64,000 nt of DNA, from positions 1-64,000 of the forward strand of contig CANMKX010000006.1 in the NCBI GenBank assembly GCA_947498595.1. Reading direction: 5' to 3'. Below, in pieces: positions 25,757-35,259 of this stretch; the first letter of the stretch is position 1, and every line of letters begins with the position of its first letter. The stretch is from an uncultured Aquimarina sp. Its GTDB lineage: Bacteria; Bacteroidota; Bacteroidia; Flavobacteriales; Flavobacteriaceae. The notes beneath the pieces were generated by a model. The model searched no databases and was not told the origin of the DNA. It worked only from the letters and a program-made list of their open reading frames with translations. The position numbers and the translations under genes are program-made.

Positions 25757-26308
25757 TTATTCAGAATCCATTTGTGGTAAATAAATATTTACGATCCCTT
25801 TTAAAGTGTTGTTTTGTTGACGTCTAAAATCAATAATTCTGCATGGATCTGCTACAAGTGCAGTATCGTCGATTAAAATTCTAGGATCATTTTTAAAATA
25901 AATTTGTGTTTCTAATGTACGATATCCTTCAGCAGAAATTCTATAATGAAAATGTCTAGCTCTATCTCCATATAGTCCTGGACGGATACTTGAAAAGGCA
26001 TATTCACCTTTGTCATTAGTAAGGATAAAACCACGTAAAATAGGTTTGTTTGTAGAGTAGTAACTAATATCTTTATTGTGTTGTTCCATGTGATATGTTC
26101 CAAAATCATCAGCATGCCAAACTTCTACTTTAGCATTTCTAACAGGTTCTTTCTTATTTAACCCGCTATAGATTTTTCCTGAAACAATTATTTTTGATCC
26201 TTGTAAATTACGAGGATTTAAATTTACGATCTCTGTAGAAGGTAAAATTAAACCAGTAACAGGAATACCTTGATTAGGCAATGATGTAATATGAGGGATG
26301 TTTTTCAT
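25757..26308 (-). CDS. Intradiol ring-cleavage dioxygenase-like protein
   Basis: 183 aa of the catechol/protocatechuate 3,4-dioxygenase fold. VEVWHADDFGTYH (about 62-74), RGFILTNDKGEYAFSSIRPGLYGDRARHFHYRI (about 92-125) and TQIYFKNDPR match the family blocks. The Fe(III) ligands Tyr (in PGLY) and two His (RHFHYR) are present. The substrate is not predictable; no catechol pathway genes are adjacent, and it may act on a cell-surface or exogenous compound. Possibly co-transcribed with the downstream GreA-like gene. Confidence 0.8.
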   Translation of the reverse strand: MKNIPHITSLPNQGIPVTGLILPSTEIVNLNPRNLQGSKIIVSGKIYSGLNKKEPVRNAKVEVWHADDFGTYHMEQHNKDISYYSTNKPILRGFILTNDKGEYAFSSIRPGLYGDRARHFHYRISAEGYRTLETQIYFKNDPRILIDDTALVADPCRIIDFRRQQNNTLKGIVNIYLPQMDSE

Positions 26309-26381
26309 AAAAAAAAATAATTATGGTCTAGAGATATAACAGTTAAACTAACACTTACCCTACTTTTTTTTATAAAAAAAA

Positions 26382-27077
26382 TTATTTAAGCTTAAAACTC
26401 CCGAAATTCCTCATCTGAGAAACAATCCATATTTTTCTTCGTTGTATATATGTTGTTACAGGTGATGCCTTATATTTTCTAGGATTCGGGAGAATAGCAG
26501 CAATGGCTGCAGCTTCATATTTTGTTAATCTAGTAGCAGGTTTCTTAAACCAATATAAGGATGCAGATTGTGCTCCATAAACACCATTTCCCATTTCAAT
26601 ACTGTTAAGATATACTTCTAGAATTCGTTCTTTACTCCAAAATAATTCTATTAGAAAAGTAAAATAAACTTCTAATCCTTTACGTAACCAACTTCTATGA
26701 GGCCATAAAAAAACATTTTTAGCTGTTTGCTGAGAAATTGTACTTCCGCCTCTAATTCGTTTAGATTTTTGATTGTTTTTTATAGCTTTTTCAATAGCAT
26801 TAAAATCAAACCCACTATGAGTTATGAATTTTTGATCTTCACTACAAATCACAGCTAATTGTAGGTATGGAGAAATTTTTTCGATTGGTACCCAATCATG
26901 TTTAAATTGTTTTTTTTCTGTTGTTTGTAAATAACGTATAGCCATTAACGGTGTAAACGGAACAGGAACCCATTTAAAAAGAATAACCCAAAATAGCGAT
27001 AAAGCAATACACCAAGCAATGCATTGACCTATAAATTTAGAGATCTTAGTTAAACGTTTTTTAGTTTTTTTACGCAT
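26382..27077 (-). CDS. mtgA: Monofunctional biosynthetic peptidoglycan transglycosylase
   Basis: GT51 glycosyltransferase that polymerises lipid II into glycan strands. One N-terminal membrane anchor (about 17-37). Catalytic Glu in CSEDQKFITHSGFD (about 85-98), then GGSTISQQTAKNVFLW (about 112-127), and RILEVYLNSIEMGNGVYGAQ. Length 231 aa fits. Its ATG directly follows the stop of the upstream FAD oxidoreductase gene. Confidence 0.94.
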   Translation of the reverse strand: MRKKTKKRLTKISKFIGQCIAWCIALSLFWVILFKWVPVPFTPLMAIRYLQTTEKKQFKHDWVPIEKISPYLQLAVICSEDQKFITHSGFDFNAIEKAIKNNQKSKRIRGGSTISQQTAKNVFLWPHRSWLRKGLEVYFTFLIELFWSKERILEVYLNSIEMGNGVYGAQSASLYWFKKPATRLTKYEAAAIAAILPNPRKYKASPVTTYIQRRKIWIVSQMRNFGSFKLK

Positions 27078-28190
27078 TTATAAAAGTTCTGCTAGTTCTG
27101 TTCCAACAATACTACCAATAGCTACTCCCATACCTCCCATACGTACACCACAAAAAACATGATTAGATAATTGACGGACAATTGGTTTTTTTTGGGTGCC
27201 AACCCCCATAATACCAGACCATCGATGTTCAATTTCAAAAGAAATATCTGGAAGAATAACAGTTTTTAGTATTTCTTCGAGTTTATTTTGAATTAAAGAA
27301 GTCTCAGATAATATAGTAGTTTCTTCTCCTTTAAAATCTAAATTTCTCCCGCCTCCTAATAATATTCTTTGATCTATATTTCTAAAATAATAATATCCTT
27401 TATCAAGATGAAAAGTACCTTTTATATCTAGATTTTTAATAGGAGTTGTGATTAATACTTGAGCTCTTGCAGGATTCACTTCAGGAATGTTTAATTGAGA
27501 AGCAAATCCATTGGTAGCTATTAGAAGTTTATTTGTTGTTATCTCAAAAGAATCAGTATTAATAACAACAGTGTCGTTGAGTTCGCTATACGAATTTACA
27601 GTACAATTGTTTATGATTTTTATGTTTTGTTGAATGGCTTTCTTTACTAAAGAATCCATCATTTTCCCCGTATTAATTTGCCCTTCAAAAGAATTAAAAA
27701 TATAGTGTTCTTTAATGTTTTTAAACCCAAAAAGATTTGAAGTAGTTTTGAATACTCCAGCATTAAATAAAGGATGTAATAATTGATTTACATATGGTAA
27801 TTGATCTAGACATTTTTCGTAAAGATCAGTGTCACTTTTTGTAAAAAGTTCGTATCCTCCATAAGGTAAATAATCTATTGAAGCATCAGATAAGTTGTTA
27901 CGTAACAATTGTAGGCCATTAATACGCTTTTTTACGAGTTCTATTACTTCTTCTTCAGAATGTGTACTAAGATCATCAAGAATTTCAGAAAGGCTACCAA
28001 AGCATGCAAAACCAGCATTTTTTGTACTAGCTCCGTTAGGTAGAATACCTTTTTCTAAAATTAAAATTTTTGCTGAAGGGTGTTTTTTTCGTAAAGATAA
28101 AGCACAATTAAGTCCAACAATACCACTGCCAACGATTGTAAAATCAATATTAGTAAACCATGTAGCTTGTTCCCAATAACTAAAATTCAT
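27078..28190 (-). CDS. FAD-dependent oxidoreductase (DAO family)
   Basis: 370-aa glycine-oxidase/D-amino-acid-oxidase-like flavoprotein. An N-terminal Rossmann FAD motif (IVGSGIVGLNCALSL, about 19-33) comes first, with Glu in LILEKG. CGVRMGGMGVAIGSIVG closes the FAD site at the C-terminus. Substrate unknown. Zero-gap coupling with mtgA suggests co-expression but no obvious functional link. Confidence 0.85.
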   Translation of the reverse strand: MNFSYWEQATWFTNIDFTIVGSGIVGLNCALSLRKKHPSAKILILEKGILPNGASTKNAGFACFGSLSEILDDLSTHSEEEVIELVKKRINGLQLLRNNLSDASIDYLPYGGYELFTKSDTDLYEKCLDQLPYVNQLLHPLFNAGVFKTTSNLFGFKNIKEHYIFNSFEGQINTGKMMDSLVKKAIQQNIKIINNCTVNSYSELNDTVVINTDSFEITTNKLLIATNGFASQLNIPEVNPARAQVLITTPIKNLDIKGTFHLDKGYYYFRNIDQRILLGGGRNLDFKGEETTILSETSLIQNKLEEILKTVILPDISFEIEHRWSGIMGVGTQKKPIVRQLSNHVFCGVRMGGMGVAIGSIVGTELAELL

Positions 28191-28233
28191 TTGAGTAAGA
28201 AATAATAATTTATATGACTATTAATATAATGTA

Positions 28234-28310
28234 AAAAGTCGCAAAAAATAACGTTTTCTTTATTTTTTGCGACTTAAAAAAGAAAGCGATGCATAGATGC
28301 ATCGCTTCAT
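28234..28310 (-). terminator. Tandem terminator hairpins after accC
   Basis: Hairpin AAGCGATGCAT/ATGCATCGCTT (28284-28307) is followed on the minus strand by a T-run. A second 15-bp hairpin (28236-28250 with 28261-28275) then follows. Together they close the fabH-accB-accC unit. Confidence 0.8.
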
Positions 28311-28316
28311 TATATG

Positions 28317-29672
28317 TTAGGACTCTTCTTTAGGAGCTTCCATTTCAAAATCTTCCATAAACTTAGTCGTGTAATTTCCAGCAATATAATCTGGATGTTC
28401 CATAAGTTGTCTGTGGAAAGGAATTGTTGTTTTGATACCTTCTACAATAAATTCGTCTAAGGCTCTCTTCATTTTATTAATTGCTTCTTCACGAGTTTGA
28501 GCACTTGTGATAAGTTTAGCAATCATAGAATCATAATTAGGAGGGATAATATATCCACTATATACATGCGTGTCTACACGTACTCCATGTCCTCCAGGAA
28601 TGTGTAAATTGGTGATTTTACCAGGCGAAGGTCTGAAATCTTTATAAGGATCTTCAGCATTGATTCTACATTCTATAGAATGTAATTGAGGAGTGTAATT
28701 TTTACCAGAAATAGCTACTCCAGCAGCTACTAGAATTTGTTCGCGAATTAAATCGTAATTAACAACTTCTTCGGTAATAGGGTGTTCTACTTGGATACGA
28801 GTATTCATTTCCATGAAGTAGAAATTTCTATGCTTATCTACTAGAAACTCAACAGTACCAGCACCTTCATATTTAATATATTCGGCAGCTTTAACGGCAG
28901 CTTCTCCCATTTCCTGACGTAATTCATCAGTCATAAATGGAGAAGGAGTTTCTTCAGTTAATTTTTGGTGTCTACGCTGTACAGAACAATCTCTTTCAGA
29001 TAAGTGACAAGCTTTACCGTTACTATCTCCAACGATTTGGATTTCGATATGGCGAGGCTCTTCAATAAGCTTTTCCATGTACATACCGTCATTACCAAAT
29101 GAAGCAGCAGCTTCTTGTCTAGCACTGTCCCAAGATTTTCTTAAATCTTCTTGAGCCCATACTGCACGCATTCCTTTACCACCACCACCGGCAGTAGCTT
29201 TTAACATCACGGGATATCCCATTTCTGCAGCTAACTTTTCAGTTTCTTCAAAAGAATCTAAAATACCTTCACTACCAGGAATAGTTGGCACACCAGCATC
29301 TTTCATCGTAGCTTTAGCTGTGGCTTTGTCTCCCATTTTATCAATCATCTCGGCACTAGCACCGATAAATTTGATTTCATGTTCTTCACAGATTTTAGAA
29401 AACTTAGCGTTTTCAGATAAAAATCCATAACCGGGATGAATTGCGTCTGCGTTAGTAATTTCTGCAGCAGCTATAATATTAGACATCTTCAAGTAAGATT
29501 GATTACTTGGAGCAGGGCCTATACATACAGCTTCATCTGCAAAACGGACATGTAAACTTTCAGCATCTGCAGTAGAATATACTGCTACTGTTTTAATCCC
29601 CATTTCTTTGCAGGTTCTGATCACACGCATTGCGATCTCCCCTCTATTTGCAATTAGAATTTTTTTAAACAT
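28317..29672 (-). CDS. accC: Acetyl-CoA carboxylase, biotin carboxylase subunit
   Basis: ATP-grasp enzyme that carboxylates biotin on Acc[21 protein letters not shown] is the family start; an in-frame extension to 29705 was rejected. GGGGKGMR is the glycine-rich lid, [16 protein letters not shown] holds the catalytic region, and RINAEDP follows. About 451 aa, normal. Downstream of accB by about 110 bp. Confidence 0.96.
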   Translation of the reverse strand: MFKKILIANRGEIAMRVIRTCKEMGIKTVAVYSTADAESLHVRFADEAVCIGPAPSNQSYLKMSNIIAAAEITNADAIHPGYGFLSENAKFSKICEEHEIKFIGASAEMIDKMGDKATAKATMKDAGVPTIPGSEGILDSFEETEKLAAEMGYPVMLKATAGGGGKGMRAVWAQEDLRKSWDSARQEAAASFGNDGMYMEKLIEEPRHIEIQIVGDSNGKACHLSERDCSVQRRHQKLTEETPSPFMTDELRQEMGEAAVKAAEYIKYEGAGTVEFLVDKHRNFYFMEMNTRIQVEHPITEEVVNYDLIREQILVAAGVAISGKNYTPQLHSIECRINAEDPYKDFRPSPGKITNLHIPGGHGVRVDTHVYSGYIIPPNYDSMIAKLITSAQTREEAINKMKRALDEFIVEGIKTTIPFHRQLMEHPDYIAGNYTTKFMEDFEMEAPKEES

Positions 29673-29784
29673 GACTTTTACAATTTTGTAATTCGTAATG
29701 TTCAATTAGCAATTAATAAAGAGTATTTCATAAGTATTATAAAAAAAGCTTATGAGTTCGTCATTAATTATTAATTGATAATTA

Positions 29785-30282
29785 TTAAGATGGGTCTACT
29801 AAAAATAACGGTTGATCAAACTCTACTGGAGAGGCATCATCAACTAATACTTTTACTATTTTACCAGAAACTTCACTTTCAATCTCATTGAAAAGTTTCA
29901 TTGCTTCGATAATACAAAGTACGTCTCCTTCTTTGATTGTATCACCTACTTCTACAAAAGTAGGTTTGTCTGGAGATGGTTTTCTGTATAAAGTACCAAT
30001 TATTGGTGATTTTACAGTTATATATTTTGAGTCATCTTCAGTCGAAGCTACAGGAGTTGTAGCAGCAGGAGCCGCTGGTGTAGCTGGAGCTACTGGTGCA
30101 GCAGCAACCATAGGTTGTTGAGGAACAGCAGCTCCCATTGGAATTTGCTGAACGATCGTTGTTTCCTTTTCTTCTGAACCTGTCTTAATGGTGATTTTTA
30201 CATCGTCCATTTCTAGTTTTACTTCGCTAGCACCTGACTTAGCGACAAACTTGATTAAATTCTGAATTTCTTTTAAATCCAT
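29785..30282 (-). CDS. accB: Biotin carboxyl carrier protein
   Basis: 165 aa. An N-terminal domain is linked by an Ala/Pro/Val-rich segment (about 50-85) to the biotinyl domain, with the biotinylated Lys in EAMKLFNEI (about 123-131). Carries carboxybiotin between AccC and the carboxyltransferase. It lies 24 bp after fabH, in one operon. Confidence 0.96.
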   Translation of the reverse strand: MDLKEIQNLIKFVAKSGASEVKLEMDDVKITIKTGSEEKETTIVQQIPMGAAVPQQPMVAAAPVAPATPAAPAATTPVASTEDDSKYITVKSPIIGTLYRKPSPDKPTFVEVGDTIKEGDVLCIIEAMKLFNEIESEVSGKIVKVLVDDASPVEFDQPLFLVDPS

Positions 30283-30306
30283 AATAAGAGGGTATTATTT
30301 AGTTGT

Positions 30307-31305
30307 TTAGGAATTATAGGCCCATTTTAAATAGATTGAGCCCCAAGTAAAGCCTCCACCAAATGATGCGAATACTATATTATCTCCTTTTTTTAGTTGT
30401 TTTTCATAATCACTTAACAAAAGCGGTAAAGTTGCAGATGTTGTATTTCCATAACGTTGAATGTTCATTAGAACTTTACTTTCATCGTTTAGGTTCATAC
30501 GTTTTGCAGTGGCATCAATAATACGCTTATTTGCTTGATGTGCAACTAGCCAATCTACATCTTCGTTTGTTAAATTGTTACGATCCATGATTTTTGCACT
30601 TGCATCCGCCATATTTGAAACAGCATATTTAAAAACTGTTTTTCCATCTTGGTGAACAAAGTGTTGATTGTTTGCTACAGTTTCTTCTGATGGCGGTAAT
30701 AAAGAACCTCCTGCTTCAATGCGTAAAAAGTCTCTACCAATACCGTCTGTACGTAAATATTCGTCTTGTAAACCTAATCCTTCTTCATTAGGTTCAAACA
30801 GAACAGCACCTCCACCATCACCAAAGATGATGCAAGTTGCACGGTCAGTATAATCAATAATAGAAGACATTTTATCGGCACCAATAACTAGTACTTTCTT
30901 ATACCTACCTGACTCAATATAACTAGAGGCAGTGGACATAGCATATAAGAAACTAGAACAAGCAGCTTGTAAGTCATAAGAAAAAGCATTAACAGCTCCA
31001 ATCTTAGAAGCAGTATATGCAGCAGTTGCTGCTACTGGTAAGTCGGGTGTAGCTGTCGCAAAGATGACCATGTCAATTTCCTTTGGATCTAAGCCTTTTT
31101 TAGCAATTAAATCTTCTGCGGCTTTGATACCTAGATAAGAAGTCCCTTTGTCCTTATCTTTTAAGATTCTACGTTCTTTAATCCCTGTACGAGAAGTAAT
31201 CCACTCGTCGTTGGTGTCAACCATCGTCTCTAATATCTGATTGGTTAACACATAATCAGGCACGTATGCGCCTACAGCAGTGATTGCGGCTGTGATTTTA
31301 CTCAT
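30307..31305 (-). CDS. fabH: 3-oxoacyl-ACP synthase III
   Basis: Starts fatty-acid chains by condensing acetyl-CoA with malonyl-ACP. Catalytic Cys in QAACSSFLYA (about 115), His in VAHQANKRI (about 255), Asn in QRYGNTTSATLP (about 287). GGGFTWGSIYLKW is the typical C-terminus. 332 aa. Confidence 0.96.
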   Translation of the reverse strand: MSKITAAITAVGAYVPDYVLTNQILETMVDTNDEWITSRTGIKERRILKDKDKGTSYLGIKAAEDLIAKKGLDPKEIDMVIFATATPDLPVAATAAYTASKIGAVNAFSYDLQAACSSFLYAMSTASSYIESGRYKKVLVIGADKMSSIIDYTDRATCIIFGDGGGAVLFEPNEEGLGLQDEYLRTDGIGRDFLRIEAGGSLLPPSEETVANNQHFVHQDGKTVFKYAVSNMADASAKIMDRNNLTNEDVDWLVAHQANKRIIDATAKRMNLNDESKVLMNIQRYGNTTSATLPLLLSDYEKQLKKGDNIVFASFGGGFTWGSIYLKWAYNS

Positions 31306-31427
31306 ATCGTTATTTTAGTTTCATAAAACTACAGTGCTTATCAGCACAAAAAGTCGTTGAAATTACTAAATTTATACGTAAATATGGCGCAAAATAAGTC
31401 GATTTTGACACATATTCAACTAAAAAC

Positions 31428-31455
31428 AAAAAAACTCTCACTTATGTGAGAGCTC
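31428..31455 (-). terminator. Terminator after rpmF
   Basis: CTCTCAC/GTGAGAG stem (a few nt of loop) followed by T on the minus strand, 25 bp after rpmF. It separates yceD-rpmF from fabH-accBC, although partial read-through is common at this conserved locus. Confidence 0.65.
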
Positions 31456-31478
31456 TTGCTATAAATTTAACAGTTGCC

Positions 31479-31679
31479 TTATGCAACTGTTTCTTCTTCA
31501 GTATTGTCAATCATTACTTGTCCACGGTAATATAATTTACCTTCAAACCAATGAGCTCTATGATATAAATGCGCTTCTCCTGTTGTAGGATCGATAGCGA
31601 TTTGAGGAGTCGTTGCTTTATAATGAGTTCTTCTCTTATCTCTTCTAGTTTTTGAGATTTTTCTCTTAGGATGTGCCAT
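31479..31679 (-). CDS. rpmF: 50S ribosomal protein L32
   Basis: 66 aa, [21 protein letters not shown] being the hallmark basic N-terminus. The zinc Cys residues of some L32 proteins are replaced (HLYHRAHW), indicating a Zn-independent form. Downstream of yceD by about 10 bp. Confidence 0.96.
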   Translation of the reverse strand: MAHPKRKISKTRRDKRRTHYKATTPQIAIDPTTGEAHLYHRAHWFEGKLYYRGQVMIDNTEEETVA

Positions 31680-31688
31680 TGCTACGTG

Positions 31689-32234
31689 TTATTTATTATC
31701 GTTTAATAAGTTTTTTAATTTATCCCATCGAGGATCTATATCCTCGTTGTCATTCTTTTCTATTGTCTTATCTTCAGGACTTAATTCGTCCAACTTATCG
31801 AGTATTTCAGAATCTAATGTACCATCTTCTACACCTGGATGTATTCTTTTTGATGGAACAGATAAAACTATAAGTTCATAAATATATTGTTGAATATTGA
31901 TTTCATAATCTCCATGTGGAAGGATTAAAATTTCTTCATTTTCATTATTAAACTCTTCTCCAAATTTAACTATTAAAAGAAATTCATCTTCTATAGGTAA
32001 ATCAAAAGGTTCATTTGTAACATCACAATATACATTTACAGTTCCTGTAACTTTAAAATCGAGCTCAAATAAGGTTGATTTCTTATTAAACTCTAATGCT
32101 ACATTTATAGCTGTTTCATTAAATTCGTCATATTCAAAATGTTGAAAGAACGTATTGTCAATTTGATACTCAAACTGATGTAATCCCTGTTTTAATCCAA
32201 CAAAAGGAATTGTAAACTCTTTTAGTTGTTTCAT
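31689..32234 (-). CDS. yceD: YceD/DUF177 family protein
   Basis: 181 aa. CDVTNEPFDLPIEDEFLLIVKFG (about 69-92) matches the DUF177 core, with one Cys of the usual pair retained. The acidic C-terminus ends DPRWDKLKNLL. DUF177 proteins partner with rpmF in most bacteria and are linked to 23S rRNA accumulation. Operon with rpmF. Confidence 0.9.
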   Translation of the reverse strand: MKQLKEFTIPFVGLKQGLHQFEYQIDNTFFQHFEYDEFNETAINVALEFNKKSTLFELDFKVTGTVNVYCDVTNEPFDLPIEDEFLLIVKFGEEFNNENEEILILPHGDYEINIQQYIYELIVLSVPSKRIHPGVEDGTLDSEILDKLDELSPEDKTIEKNDNEDIDPRWDKLKNLLNDNK

Positions 32235-32332
32235 GATCTTCAGCAGTTTCGAGCGCGCAAAGATAACAAAAATTAATTATGAAAACTACTTATCAACAAA
32301 TTTATGTGTATAACTGTTATTTTTTTAATTAT

Positions 32333-32366
32333 AAAAACAGCTCATTTTGTGTTGAATAGCTGTTTT
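32333..32366 (-). terminator. Terminator overlapping the pdxA stop region
   Basis: AAAACAGCT/AGCTGTTTT stem with a 15-nt loop, ending in T on the minus strand. The 5' arm overlaps the last pdxA bases. Confidence 0.6.
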
Positions 32367-33435
32367 ATTGGTTTTGATTTTGTTTCTTCGGGGCTTTTTT
32401 TATATGTTTTTTAAGAGGGTTTTTGGTTAACTCGGTATGTTCTTGTCTGTTTTTATAAATTCTTAGAGCAGTAAATACAGCTTCTTTAAAAGAGCTTGGA
32501 TCGGCTTGGTTTTTACCAGCAATTTCATAAGCTGTTCCATGATCTGGTGATGTACGTACTTTGTTTAATCCAGCCGTATAGTTTACACCTTTTCCAAATG
32601 CTAAGGTTTTAAAAGGAATTAGTCCTTGATCGTGATAAGAAGCAATGATCGCATCAAACGCTTGATGATTGGTAGAACCAAAAAAACTATCAGCAGCATA
32701 AGGACCAAAAACAAGCTTACCCGTTTCTTTAATTTTTTCTATAGTAGGTTTTAGAACTTCTTCATCTTCTTTACCTATAACGCCATTATCTCCACTATGT
32801 GGATTAATACCTAAAATAGCTATTTTGGGTTTGCTAATACCAAAATCCTTAACCAATGATTGGTGTATCGTATCAACCTTTTGTTCAATTAAATTAGGTG
32901 TGATCTGTTCTGTAATATTTTTTAAAGCAACATGATCAGTTAATAAACCTACCTTTAATTCTTCTGTAACCATAAACATTAAACTGTTACCTTCTAATTC
33001 TTGATCAAGAAAATCAGTATGTCCAGGGAATTTGAATTCTTCAGATTGTATATTGTATTTATTAAGAGGAGCAGTGACTAATACATCTATTTCATTATTC
33101 TTTAAAGCTTCAGTTGCTGCTTTTAATGATTTTAGAGTGTATTGACCTATTTTAGAATCCTCTTTTCCAAAATTGATATTTACAGGTTCTTTCCAAACAT
33201 TATATACATTTACTTTTCCATCCAATATTTGAGATGTATTATCTATACCGTGTAAGCTAATAGTCGTTTTATAATGTTTTTTTAAAAAAGAAAGTATTTT
33301 TACTGAAGCAAAGATTACAGGAGTACAAAAATCTAACATGCGAGAATCTTCAAATGATTTAAGGATTACCTCGCTGCCAATTCCGTTAAGGTCACCGATA
33401 GAAATACCGACCCTTATTTTTTCTTCTTTCTTCAT
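32365..33435 (-). CDS. pdxA: 4-hydroxythreonine-4-phosphate dehydrogenase
   Basis: NAD-dependent enzyme of the DXP-dependent pyridoxal phosphate pathway. MKKEEKIRVGISIGDLNGIGSEV is the family start; an in-frame extension to 33546 would run into ribE and was rejected. PGHTDFL, LTDHVALK (metal His), GINPHSGDNG and YHDQGLIPFK (metal His) are in order. 356 aa. Divergent from ribE. Confidence 0.94.
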   Translation of the reverse strand: MKKEEKIRVGISIGDLNGIGSEVILKSFEDSRMLDFCTPVIFASVKILSFLKKHYKTTISLHGIDNTSQILDGKVNVYNVWKEPVNINFGKEDSKIGQYTLKSLKAATEALKNNEIDVLVTAPLNKYNIQSEEFKFPGHTDFLDQELEGNSLMFMVTEELKVGLLTDHVALKNITEQITPNLIEQKVDTIHQSLVKDFGISKPKIAILGINPHSGDNGVIGKEDEEVLKPTIEKIKETGKLVFGPYAADSFFGSTNHQAFDAIIASYHDQGLIPFKTLAFGKGVNYTAGLNKVRTSPDHGTAYEIAGKNQADPSSFKEAVFTALRIYKNRQEHTELTKNPLKKHIKKAPKKQNQNQ

Positions 33436-33529
33436 ATATAGCTGAGTTATGATTATTTTTGAAGCTAAATAATAAATTTGTGCTTCTTGAAATTTTAAAA
33501 ACACAAATTTAACCAAATAATTTGCATTT

Positions 33530-34117
33530 ATGTTTACAGGTATCATAGAAGAATTAGGAAAAGTTAAAGAAATACATAAGGATCAAGAAAATTTAGATAT
33601 TACGGTTGAAGCTAATTTTACTTCAGAACTAAAAATAGATCAGAGTGTGGCTCATAATGGAGTATGTTTAACTGTTGTAAAAATAGAAGAGAATACTTAT
33701 ACTGTTACTGCAATTCAGGAAACTTTAGAAAAAACAAATTTGAATAATTTGGAAGTTGGGAGTGTTGTAAATCTAGAAAGAGGTATGAAGCTAGGAGCTA
33801 GGTTAGATGGACATATTGTGCAAGGGCATGTTGATCAGATAGCAAAGTGTATCGAAGTGAGAAAAGCGGATGGAAGCTGGTATTATACATTTCAATATGA
33901 CGCTCAATTGAATAATATTACTATAGAAAAAGGTTCTGTGACTGTGAACGGGGTGAGTTTAACGGTTGTAAATTCAAAGCAAAATGAATTTAGTGTAGCT
34001 ATTATTCCGTTTACTTATGAACATACGAATTTTAATACATTTGAAAAAGGGACTGTAGTTAATTTAGAATTTGATGTTATAGGAAAATATGTGAAGCGTA
34101 TAGCTGAATTTGCCTAA
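33530..34117 (+). CDS. ribE: Riboflavin synthase, alpha subunit
   Basis: Dismutates two lumazines to riboflavin. Two tandem lumazine-binding repeats: MFTGIIEELGKV...NGVCLTV at 1-90, and GHIVQGHVDQI...VNGVSLTVV at about 97-185. 195 aa. No FMN riboswitch is seen in the short divergent region. Confidence 0.95.
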   Translation: MFTGIIEELGKVKEIHKDQENLDITVEANFTSELKIDQSVAHNGVCLTVVKIEENTYTVTAIQETLEKTNLNNLEVGSVVNLERGMKLGARLDGHIVQGHVDQIAKCIEVRKADGSWYYTFQYDAQLNNITIEKGSVTVNGVSLTVVNSKQNEFSVAIIPFTYEHTNFNTFEKGTVVNLEFDVIGKYVKRIAEFA

Positions 34118-34134
34118 TTAGAGAATTTTATAAT

Positions 34135-34180
34135 AAAAGAGAGTCCATTTTTAATAATTACTAAAAATGGACTCTCTTTT
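34135..34180 (+). terminator. Terminator of ribE
   Basis: 19-bp perfect stem beginning AAAAGAGAGTCCATTT with an 8-nt loop, ending in a T-run. Confidence 0.9.
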
Positions 34181-34194
34181 AGAAATTAGAATAC

Positions 34195-34227
34195 AAAAAA
34201 AGCGCTACAAATTTGAAGCGCTTTTTA
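34195..34227 (-). terminator. Terminator of the CAU tRNA
   Basis: AAAAAGCGCT/AGCGCTTTTT with a 10-nt loop, 13 bp beyond the tRNA 3' end. T-run on the minus strand. Confidence 0.8.
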
Positions 34228-34239
34228 ATTCGATTTAAG

Positions 34240-34313
34240 TGGTCCCACTTGGGCTCGAACCAAGGACCACCTGATTATGAGTCAGGTGCTCTAACCAACT
34301 GAGCTATGGGACC
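34240..34313 (-). tRNA. tRNA with CAU anticodon (Met or Ile2)
   Basis: Linear cloverleaf: acceptor GGTCCCA/TGGGACC, D arm GCTC...GAGC with GTTGG, anticodon arm CCTGA-CTCATAA-TCAGG, T arm TTGG-TTCGAGC-CCAA, discriminator A. CCA is not encoded. CAU serves Met, or Ile2 after lysidine modification. Features fit elongator Met or Ile2; not an initiator, since C1-A72 is absent. Its regular form contrasts with the divergent tRNA-like elements at 6.6-8.1 kb. Confidence 0.93.
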
Positions 34314-34371
34314 GGAATCGGGTGGCAAATTTAAGTAAATGTAACGTACGTACCAAACTTTTTTGAAGAAA

Positions 34372-34782
34372 TTATTTAATTTCTTCACATAATTCAATTA
34401 ATACTCCATTGGTTCCTTTAGGGTGTATAAATGCAACTCTTTTATTATCAGCTCCTAACTTTGGTTTTTCGTTTAAAATAGTAAATCCTTCTTTTTTTAA
34501 TCGATCCAATTCTTTTTCGATATTTTCAACATCAAAAGCTATATGATGGATGCCTTCTCCTCTTTTTTCAATGAATTTAGCGATGGTTCCATCATCTTTA
34601 GTACTAGCAAGTAATTCTATTTTATTTGGACCAACCTGAAAGAAAGAAGTTATAACGGCTTCACTTTCGACCTCTTCTTGTTTATATGGAGGCACTCCTA
34701 ATAATTTCTCATAAATAGAGTTTGCCTTATTAATATCTTTAACAGCTATACCTAGATGTTCTATTTTGTTTATGTGGTTCAT
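34372..34782 (-). CDS. mce: Methylmalonyl-CoA epimerase
   Basis: Vicinal-oxygen-chelate fold enzyme interconverting (R)- and (S)-methylmalonyl-CoA. MNHINKIEHLGIAVKDI is the start (metal His in EHLGIAV). IELLAS, GEGIHHIAFDVENIE and VLIELCEE give the other metal ligands. 136 aa. The in-frame extension to 34863 was rejected because it collides with the rbfA start. Confidence 0.92.
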   Translation of the reverse strand: MNHINKIEHLGIAVKDINKANSIYEKLLGVPPYKQEEVESEAVITSFFQVGPNKIELLASTKDDGTIAKFIEKRGEGIHHIAFDVENIEKELDRLKKEGFTILNEKPKLGADNKRVAFIHPKGTNGVLIELCEEIK

Positions 34783-34848
34783 AATATGAAGTTTATATAA
34801 TCTAAATACAATCCATACCAAAAGAGTATAGATATATTGCAAATTACG

Positions 34849-34856
34849 TACTTTTG
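34849..34856 (+). promoter_or_regulatory. TAnnTTTG element just before rbfA
   Basis: TACTTTTG, a perfect match, ends 5 nt before the rbfA ATG at 34862. Transcription would start at or next to the ATG. Confidence 0.45.
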
Positions 34857-34861
34857 TACTC

Positions 34862-35254
34862 ATGGAAACAAACAGACAGAAAAAAATTGCAGGTGTATTA
34901 CAGCGAGATATCGCTGATGTAATTCAACTTGCATTACGTGAAGCAGGGGTAAACGGAATTATAGTTTCGATAACTAAGGTGAGTGTTACAACAGATTTAT
35001 CCATAGGAAAAGTATATATGAGTGTTTTTCCTCATAAAGAAGGGACTAAAGTTTTAGAAGAGGTAAATGCTGTAAGATCACAAATAAAACATCAAATTGC
35101 TCAACGAACGAAGCATCAATTAAGAAGAATGCCAGAATTATCATTTTTTATAGATGACTCATTAGAATATATTGAACAGATTGATAGAGCCGTTAAAGGA
35201 GAAGATAATCCAATTGATAACCCAGATCTTTTAGAAACTAGAAAAAAGAAATAA
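34862..35254 (+). CDS. rbfA: Ribosome-binding factor A
   Basis: 30S maturation factor. 130 aa; METNRQKKIAGVLQRDIADVIQ and the KH-like fold with KVYMSVFP and LRRMPELSFFIDDSLEYIEQID match RbfA. Likely leaderless mRNA (see promoter). Followed after 5 bp by the permease gene. Confidence 0.94.
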   Translation: METNRQKKIAGVLQRDIADVIQLALREAGVNGIIVSITKVSVTTDLSIGKVYMSVFPHKEGTKVLEEVNAVRSQIKHQIAQRTKHQLRRMPELSFFIDDSLEYIEQIDRAVKGEDNPIDNPDLLETRKKK

Positions 35255-35259
35255 TACTA

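Noticed and set aside
33436..33546. Longest-ORF starts of pdxA, accC, mce, tdk, DUF3108, the hydrolase and 5-FTHF cyclo-ligase
   Set aside because: Upstream extensions have no family resemblance, overlap neighbouring genes or signal peptides begin later; shorter starts match the families.
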